This document shows positions 6,719 to 10,410 of a stretch of DNA of 10,410 bases, piece after piece. Made by a program: the position numbers and the translations under genes. The DNA is from Fusobacteriota bacterium (GTDB lineage: Bacteria > Fusobacteriota > Fusobacteriia > Fusobacteriales > Fusobacteriaceae). Position 1 is the first letter of the stretch. Every line of letters begins with the position of its first letter. The stretch is from the NCBI GenBank assembly GCA_023389595.1, contig JAEWEF010000068.1, forward strand, positions 1-10,410, read 5' to 3'. The notes below the pieces were generated by a model, which saw nothing but the letters and a program-made list of their open reading frames with translations, made no database searches and was not told the origin of the DNA.

Positions 6719-7889
6719 CAAAATTAATCAAAATTCCTCCTAAAAAGATAAATAAAAATAAAGGTATGTAAACATATAAAATTTTAGAGTTATAATAAGC
6801 TATATTTAAAAAATCATATTCATAAAAATAATTAATTGCACCATCAAATAAATTGTATGATAAAATTAATAACTCTGAAACTAAAAATCCTAAGTGAAAG
6901 TTTTCTAATAAAAGTCCTAGATAGGATAGAGTAATAAATATGTTTCCTATTGGCATTAAAATTAAATTTGTAACAACAGACCAAAGTGGTAGCGTTCCAA
7001 ATGTGTATACAGATAAAGGTGCTAACATTATTTGTATACTTAAACTAAATAAAATGTAACTTATAATCTTATATTTTTTAAAATTTATTTTATTTATTAT
7101 TGGATAAAGATAAAAAATAGCTATCATAGCAAGATACGACATTTGAAAAGACAAACTAAAAATCCATTCTGGTTTAAAGATAAGACTTATAACTGCACTT
7201 ATTATTAAGGCCCTTTTCACATTATACTTATAAAAAATAATATGACTTAACATAACTATTGTAGCCATCAAATACGCTCTTGTCAGAGATGGAGAAATTT
7301 TTACAGAGAATAAATACAAAGTAGCTATAATTATTGTTAAAATTTCTCTCTGCCTTATGCTTATCTCTAACTTCTTAAATATGAATAAAAAAATTGCAAA
7401 AACTAATCCTATATGTAAGCCAGACATAGCAAACATATGTGATATTCCTACATATCTTATTTGTTCTTGTTTGTCTTTATATATATGCATATCACCAATT
7501 ATTACAGCATTAACCATATTTTTAAGAGCTGGCGTCATATTCTCTAAAAATCTTTCTGACGTTTTTTTATAATATTTTTTTAGGAAATTATCTTCTATTC
7601 TCACTATACTATTTGCATCAAAATCTATGAATGTGTAATAATCATAATATTTTACAGAATTTACTTGAAAACTTCCCTTATAATATCCGTCAGATAAATA
7701 ATCTATCTTTCCATATATTTTTTGTACAGGAGCTCGGCCATTAACTTTTAAAATTTCTGCTCTAGACTCGTAAACAGATATTTCAAGCTGATAATTTCTG
7801 TCAGATTGAATTGTTATATAATTAATTCCAGTAGCAAATCGTATCATTAAAATTATTGTAATAAATAAAAAAATAACAATTTTTTTCAT
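6699..7889 (-). CDS. ComEC/Rec2-type competence-domain membrane protein, short form
   Basis: This integral membrane protein belongs to the family whose long members (ComEC/Rec2) form the inner-membrane channel for DNA uptake in natural transformation. Its 396 residues begin with a hydrophobic anchor (3-19), then a soluble beta-rich stretch (about 22-110), then the polytopic competence domain with HMFAMSGLHIG (151-161), SPSLTRA (199-205), LSFQMSYLA (246-254) and FGTLPLWSVVTNLILMP (297-313). It ends soon after a last hydrophobic helix (370-390). The C-terminal metallo-beta-lactamase domain of long ComEC proteins (about 750 residues) is absent, and no such gene lies downstream. The ATG at 7889 is one base after the stop of the tRNA acetyl-ligase gene, with only a weak AGG ribosome site, so translational coupling is likely. 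Family membership is firm; an active role in DNA uptake is inference. Confidence 0.88.
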   Translation of the reverse strand: MKKIVIFLFITIILMIRFATGINYITIQSDRNYQLEISVYESRAEILKVNGRAPVQKIYGKIDYLSDGYYKGSFQVNSVKYYDYYTFIDFDANSIVRIEDNFLKKYYKKTSERFLENMTPALKNMVNAVIIGDMHIYKDKQEQIRYVGISHMFAMSGLHIGLVFAIFLFIFKKLEISIRQREILTIIIATLYLFSVKISPSLTRAYLMATIVMLSHIIFYKYNVKRALIISAVISLIFKPEWIFSLSFQMSYLAMIAIFYLYPIINKINFKKYKIISYILFSLSIQIMLAPLSVYTFGTLPLWSVVTNLILMPIGNIFITLSYLGLLLENFHLGFLVSELLILSYNLFDGAINYFYEYDFLNIAYYNSKILYVYIPLFLFIFLGGILINFDEDSKK

Positions 7890-7890
7890 A

Positions 7891-9039
7891 CTATTTACCT
7901 ATTATATATTTTTTGTCGTAGTAAGATTTAATTTTATATATCTCTGAAGCCTTCTCATTTAATTCAAAAAAATATAAATCTTCATCTTTCAATGTTTTCT
8001 TTATATTTCTTTTCGTAGATATTACGTTTATATCATTGTATGCATCTGTTTTTTTTATTTTATTTAGATATTTTTTCCCTTTTTCATTAAAGGATATTAT
8101 TTTTATAAAAGGGATGTTATTTTGAATATATATTTGATGCTCCTTTTTTATATCAAGTAATGTATGCATCAATATTCTTTGAAGTCTACCTACAGTAATT
8201 CTAGGATTTATTGTTGCATCGAAAAATTTTTTATAATCTTTATGTTCCAATATATTTTTATAAATTCTATTTTCAAGACCAACTTCAACATCCAATATTT
8301 TACTTATACAATCTCTATCATTTATTATTTTATATCTTATTAAGTCAAAAAAAATCTCTATAGAAGCTAAATTGTTTTTCATAATAGTATGATAAGTTTC
8401 TTCCGGAACTAAATCTTTAAAGTCTTTTTTTGACAAGATATTTTTTCTTATATAACTAGCACTAGAAATATTATCCATATTATATGTTTCATCATAATAA
8501 TTACTTGATATTCTTTTTATGCAATACGGTTTTATATTTAGTTTGTAGTAATTTATTGCCTTTATATATTCAACCGCTAATATATCATTAGATAATAATT
8601 TATCTCCCAGAATTTGAAAACATGCACTAGCATAAGACATTCCATTTTTTATATTATTTTTTATTAAATTCTGTGTATTTTTTTCTTGTAATATATTGGC
8701 TATACTTTTTAATTTTTCTATATCGCTACTTTCAGATCCAAAAACTAAAAAATCACAAGCAAATTTATTTAAAATTCTGACTGCACTGCTTGCAAAAAGC
8801 TCCGCACTCTGAGTAGAATAAAAACAAGGCAATTCTATAACTATATCTATTCCCGATTTAATAGCTAAATCTGCTCTATCAAATTTATTGATAATTGCAG
8901 GCTCTCCTCTTTGAACGTAATCTCCACTCATTACTGCTATCTTAATATTTTCTCCAAATAGTTTATCCATCTGTTGTATTTGATATAAATGTCCGTTATG
9001 AAACGGATTGTATTCGACAACCAATCCCAAAACTTTCAT
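7891..9039 (-). CDS. tmcAL: tRNA(Met) cytidine acetate ligase (TmcAL, YlbM family)
   Basis: TmcAL forms N4-acetylcytidine at the wobble base of elongator tRNA-Met, using acetate and ATP through an acetyl-adenylate, as shown for the B. subtilis member. The 382-residue protein opens with MKVLGLVVEYNPFHNGHLY, containing the nucleotidyltransferase HxGH motif (His14-His17), then MSGDYVQRGEPA and a KFDRADLAIKSGIDIVIELP stretch, and later SSASYIRKNIL, the family's SxxxIRK motif. Length is close to the roughly 400 usual for the family. The start is the ATG at 9039, with GGAG 6 bases upstream. A GTG at 9051 would add four residues but has no ribosome site. It follows gpmA by 14 bases and precedes the competence gene by one base, so the three are very probably co-transcribed. 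Confidence 0.94.
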   Translation of the reverse strand: MKVLGLVVEYNPFHNGHLYQIQQMDKLFGENIKIAVMSGDYVQRGEPAIINKFDRADLAIKSGIDIVIELPCFYSTQSAELFASSAVRILNKFACDFLVFGSESSDIEKLKSIANILQEKNTQNLIKNNIKNGMSYASACFQILGDKLLSNDILAVEYIKAINYYKLNIKPYCIKRISSNYYDETYNMDNISSASYIRKNILSKKDFKDLVPEETYHTIMKNNLASIEIFFDLIRYKIINDRDCISKILDVEVGLENRIYKNILEHKDYKKFFDATINPRITVGRLQRILMHTLLDIKKEHQIYIQNNIPFIKIISFNEKGKKYLNKIKKTDAYNDINVISTKRNIKKTLKDEDLYFFELNEKASEIYKIKSYYDKKYIIGK

Positions 9040-9053
9040 ACACTGCTCCACAA

Positions 9054-9740
9054 TTAAAATAATTCAGGTGATGATATTATATTTAAATCTTTATCAATTT
9101 CAAAAACTAAAGGTTTTCCTGTAGGTAAATTTAAATTTAAAATATCTTCGTTAGAAATATTTAAAAGATATTTTATTAAAGCTCTCAAAGAATTTCCGTG
9201 AGCAGCAACAATTACATTTTTACCTTCAGCAATTGATTTAGAAATATCTGTGTGCCAAAATGGTAAAACTCTATCTATTGTATCTTTTAAACTTTCACCA
9301 AGAGGAATTTCTTCGTCTTTTAAATTTGAATAACGACTATCTTTTTTAGGATAATACTCACTATTCTTATCAATTTGAGGTGGAGCCACATCAAAACTTC
9401 TACGCCAAATATGAACTTGCTCATCTCCATATTTTTTTGCAGTTTCTGCTTTATTTAATCCTGTAAGTCCACCGTAATGTCTTTCATTTAATCTCCAAGA
9501 TTTATAAACTGGTATATACATTTCATCTAATTCTTCTAAAATATAATTAAGGGTTTTTATTGCTCTTTTTAAATAAGAAGTGTATGCAACATCAAAACAA
9601 ATATTCATTTCTTTTAAAAGTTTTCCTCCAGATATTGCTTCTTGTACTCCTTTTTCAGATAAATCAACATCTTTCCAACCTGTAAATCTATTTTCTAAAT
9701 TCCATTGGCTTTCACCATGCCTTACTAAAACTAATTTCAT
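9054..9740 (-). CDS. gpmA: 2,3-bisphosphoglycerate-dependent phosphoglycerate mutase
   Basis: This cytoplasmic glycolytic enzyme interconverts 3- and 2-phosphoglycerate through a phospho-histidine. The 228-residue protein is full length. It shows the histidine-phosphatase signature [10 protein letters not shown] with the phosphorylated His8, [10 protein letters not shown] with Arg59, [14 protein letters not shown] with the acid/base Glu86, and [10 protein letters not shown] with His181. The long insert typical of cofactor-dependent mutases (about 110-145, including RRSFDVAPP) separates it from shorter phosphatases. The start is the ATG at 9740, with GGAGG 5-6 bases upstream; a TTG at 9752 overlaps that site and was rejected. 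It is the first gene of the minus-strand cluster that continues into tmcAL. Confidence 0.97.
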   Translation of the reverse strand: MKLVLVRHGESQWNLENRFTGWKDVDLSEKGVQEAISGGKLLKEMNICFDVAYTSYLKRAIKTLNYILEELDEMYIPVYKSWRLNERHYGGLTGLNKAETAKKYGDEQVHIWRRSFDVAPPQIDKNSEYYPKKDSRYSNLKDEEIPLGESLKDTIDRVLPFWHTDISKSIAEGKNVIVAAHGNSLRALIKYLLNISNEDILNLNLPTGKPLVFEIDKDLNIISSPELF

Positions 9741-9771
9741 CGTTACCTCCAAAAAATTTTTGATAATAGTA

Positions 9772-9780
9772 ATTATATCA
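9772..9780 (-). promoter_or_regulatory. putative gpmA-cluster promoter, extended -10 (TGATATAAT)
   Basis: On the minus strand a perfect TATAAT (9777-9772) is preceded by TGA. The position 17 bases upstream is an unremarkable T-run, so no clear -35 is seen. Transcription would begin near 9765, giving a roughly 25-base leader before the ATG at 9740. The rest of the spacer up to 9892 is almost pure A/T with no other recognisable element. Confidence 0.55.
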
Positions 9781-9892
9781 TTAAAAATTATTTTAAAAAA
9801 CTTTTTAAAAGAAAAATTAAAAAATATTTTTGATTTTTATAAATAAATTTAACTTTTATTAAAACTTTTTATCAATTGCTAAAATTTAAAAT

Positions 9893-9921
9893 AAAAAATA
9901 CCACTGATAAAAATCAGTGGT
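9893..9921 (-). terminator. intrinsic terminator of the serine dehydratase gene
   Basis: On the minus strand a 9-bp stem (9921-9913 with 9908-9900, core CCACTGAT/ATCAGTGG) with a TTTT loop is followed by ATTTTTT. The U-tract is on the minus-strand side, just past the stop codon at 9928-9930, so it serves the gene to its right and insulates it from gpmA. Confidence 0.9.
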
Positions 9922-9927
9922 GAAATT

Positions 9928-10410
9928 TTAACTACAATTTTGTTTTTCCATATCTTCGTTTTCTTTTAAAATATCTTCATAATATTTTGCAAGCCCACCT
10001 ATAGATGTTTCTTTGTATGCAGAGCACATATCTCTTCCAGTTTCTTTCATTGTGATTACAACTTGGTCAAAACTTATTGTGTGATCTCCGTTTGTTGATA
10101 AGCAGTAAGCTGCTGTATTAAATGCTCTAACAGAACAAATTGCATTCCTTTCTATGCAAGGTATTTGTACCCATCCACCTATAGGATCACAAGTCATTCC
10201 AAGGTGATGTTCAAGTCCACTTTCAGCTGCATATTCAATTTGTTCGTTTGTTCCTCCCATAAAATATGCTGCCATTGCTGCCGCCATAGAACAAGCTGCA
10301 CCAACTTCAGCTTGGCAACCACCTTCTGCTCCAGATATAGTTGCGTTGGTTTTTATAAGATTACCAAATAACCCAGCTATAGCAAGCCCTCTTAAAACAT
10401 GTTTTTCTGA
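9928..10410 (-). CDS. sdaAA: L-serine ammonia-lyase, iron-sulfur-dependent, alpha subunit (C-terminal 160 residues)
   Basis: This enzyme deaminates L-serine to pyruvate and ammonia using an oxygen-sensitive [4Fe-4S] cluster. The reading frame is open from the stop at 9928 to the right edge of the window, so the N-terminus lies outside. Diagnostic stretches are SGAEGGCQAEVGAACSMAAA, GLEHHLGMTCDPIGGWVQIP followed by CIERN, and a final SAYKETSIGGLAK. Numbered within this fragment, Cys32, Cys74 and Cys85 have the spacing (42 and 11) of the cluster ligands known in the Legionella enzyme. The chain ends QNCS, with a Cys as the next-to-last residue. A separate alpha chain rather than a single-chain enzyme is inferred; the beta part would lie outside this window. 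An internal ATG at 10287 is not the start, because conserved sequence continues upstream of it. Confidence 0.95.
   Translation of the reverse strand, partial: SEKHVLRGLAIAGLFGNLIKTNATISGAEGGCQAEVGAACSMAAAMAAYFMGGTNEQIEYAAESGLEHHLGMTCDPIGGWVQIPCIERNAICSVRAFNTAAYCLSTNGDHTISFDQVVITMKETGRDMCSAYKETSIGGLAKYYEDILKENEDMEKQNCS

Noticed and set aside
9580..9846. 88-codon plus-strand frame running over the gpmA start and the spacer
   Set aside because: It covers conserved gpmA sequence in antisense, and its end is low-complexity Lys/Phe/Ile from AT-rich spacer.

Overview
The window is a very AT-rich stretch of ordinary chromosomal DNA with closely packed genes. No RNA genes, insertion sequences, CRISPR arrays or phage genes were seen. 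The gene set and base composition fit a fermentative, host-associated low-GC bacterium. Three features favour a diderm fusobacterium, perhaps of the Leptotrichia/Streptobacillus/Sneathia group: an MglB-type galactose/glucose-binding protein made as a lipoprotein, an iron-sulfur serine dehydratase, and the extreme A+T content. That placement is an inference; a Firmicute is not excluded.

Layout. Positions 3-179 (+) hold the tail of an unrecognised protein. It converges on trpS (213-1190, -), and both share a bidirectional hairpin terminator at 178-208. The trpS gene diverges from a ROK-family glucokinase gene (1351-2295, +). Next comes a sugar ABC transporter operon, mglB-mglA-mglC (2457-6104, +), with its own near-consensus promoter at 2334-2362, a leader with an inverted repeat, a terminator-like hairpin between mglB and mglA, and a terminator after mglC. 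That last hairpin also serves a minus-strand gene cluster read toward it: gpmA (9740-9054), tmcAL (9039-7891), a ComEC competence-domain protein (7889-6699) and a YigZ/IMPACT-family protein (6718-6149). The cluster is driven by an extended -10 promoter before gpmA. The right edge holds the 3' part of a second minus-strand unit, the alpha subunit of an iron-sulfur L-serine dehydratase (sdaAA), with its own terminator at 9893-9921.

How the genes work together. MglBAC would import galactose and/or glucose, and the adjacent ROK kinase would phosphorylate glucose, giving a transporter-plus-glucokinase entry to glycolysis. Phosphoglycerate mutase acts further down glycolysis, and serine dehydratase feeds pyruvate. 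TrpRS and TmcAL act in translation (tRNA charging and tRNA-Met wobble acetylation). The ComEC-like protein belongs to DNA uptake but lacks the C-terminal metallo-beta-lactamase domain of long ComEC proteins.

I see no convincing undescribed system here. The best leads are regulatory: differential expression within mglBAC (hairpin plus codon bias), the mgl leader repeat, and recurrent TGn extended -10 promoters. Several gene starts were moved downstream of the longest reading frame on the basis of ribosome binding sites: trpS, mglA, yigZ, tmcAL and gpmA.
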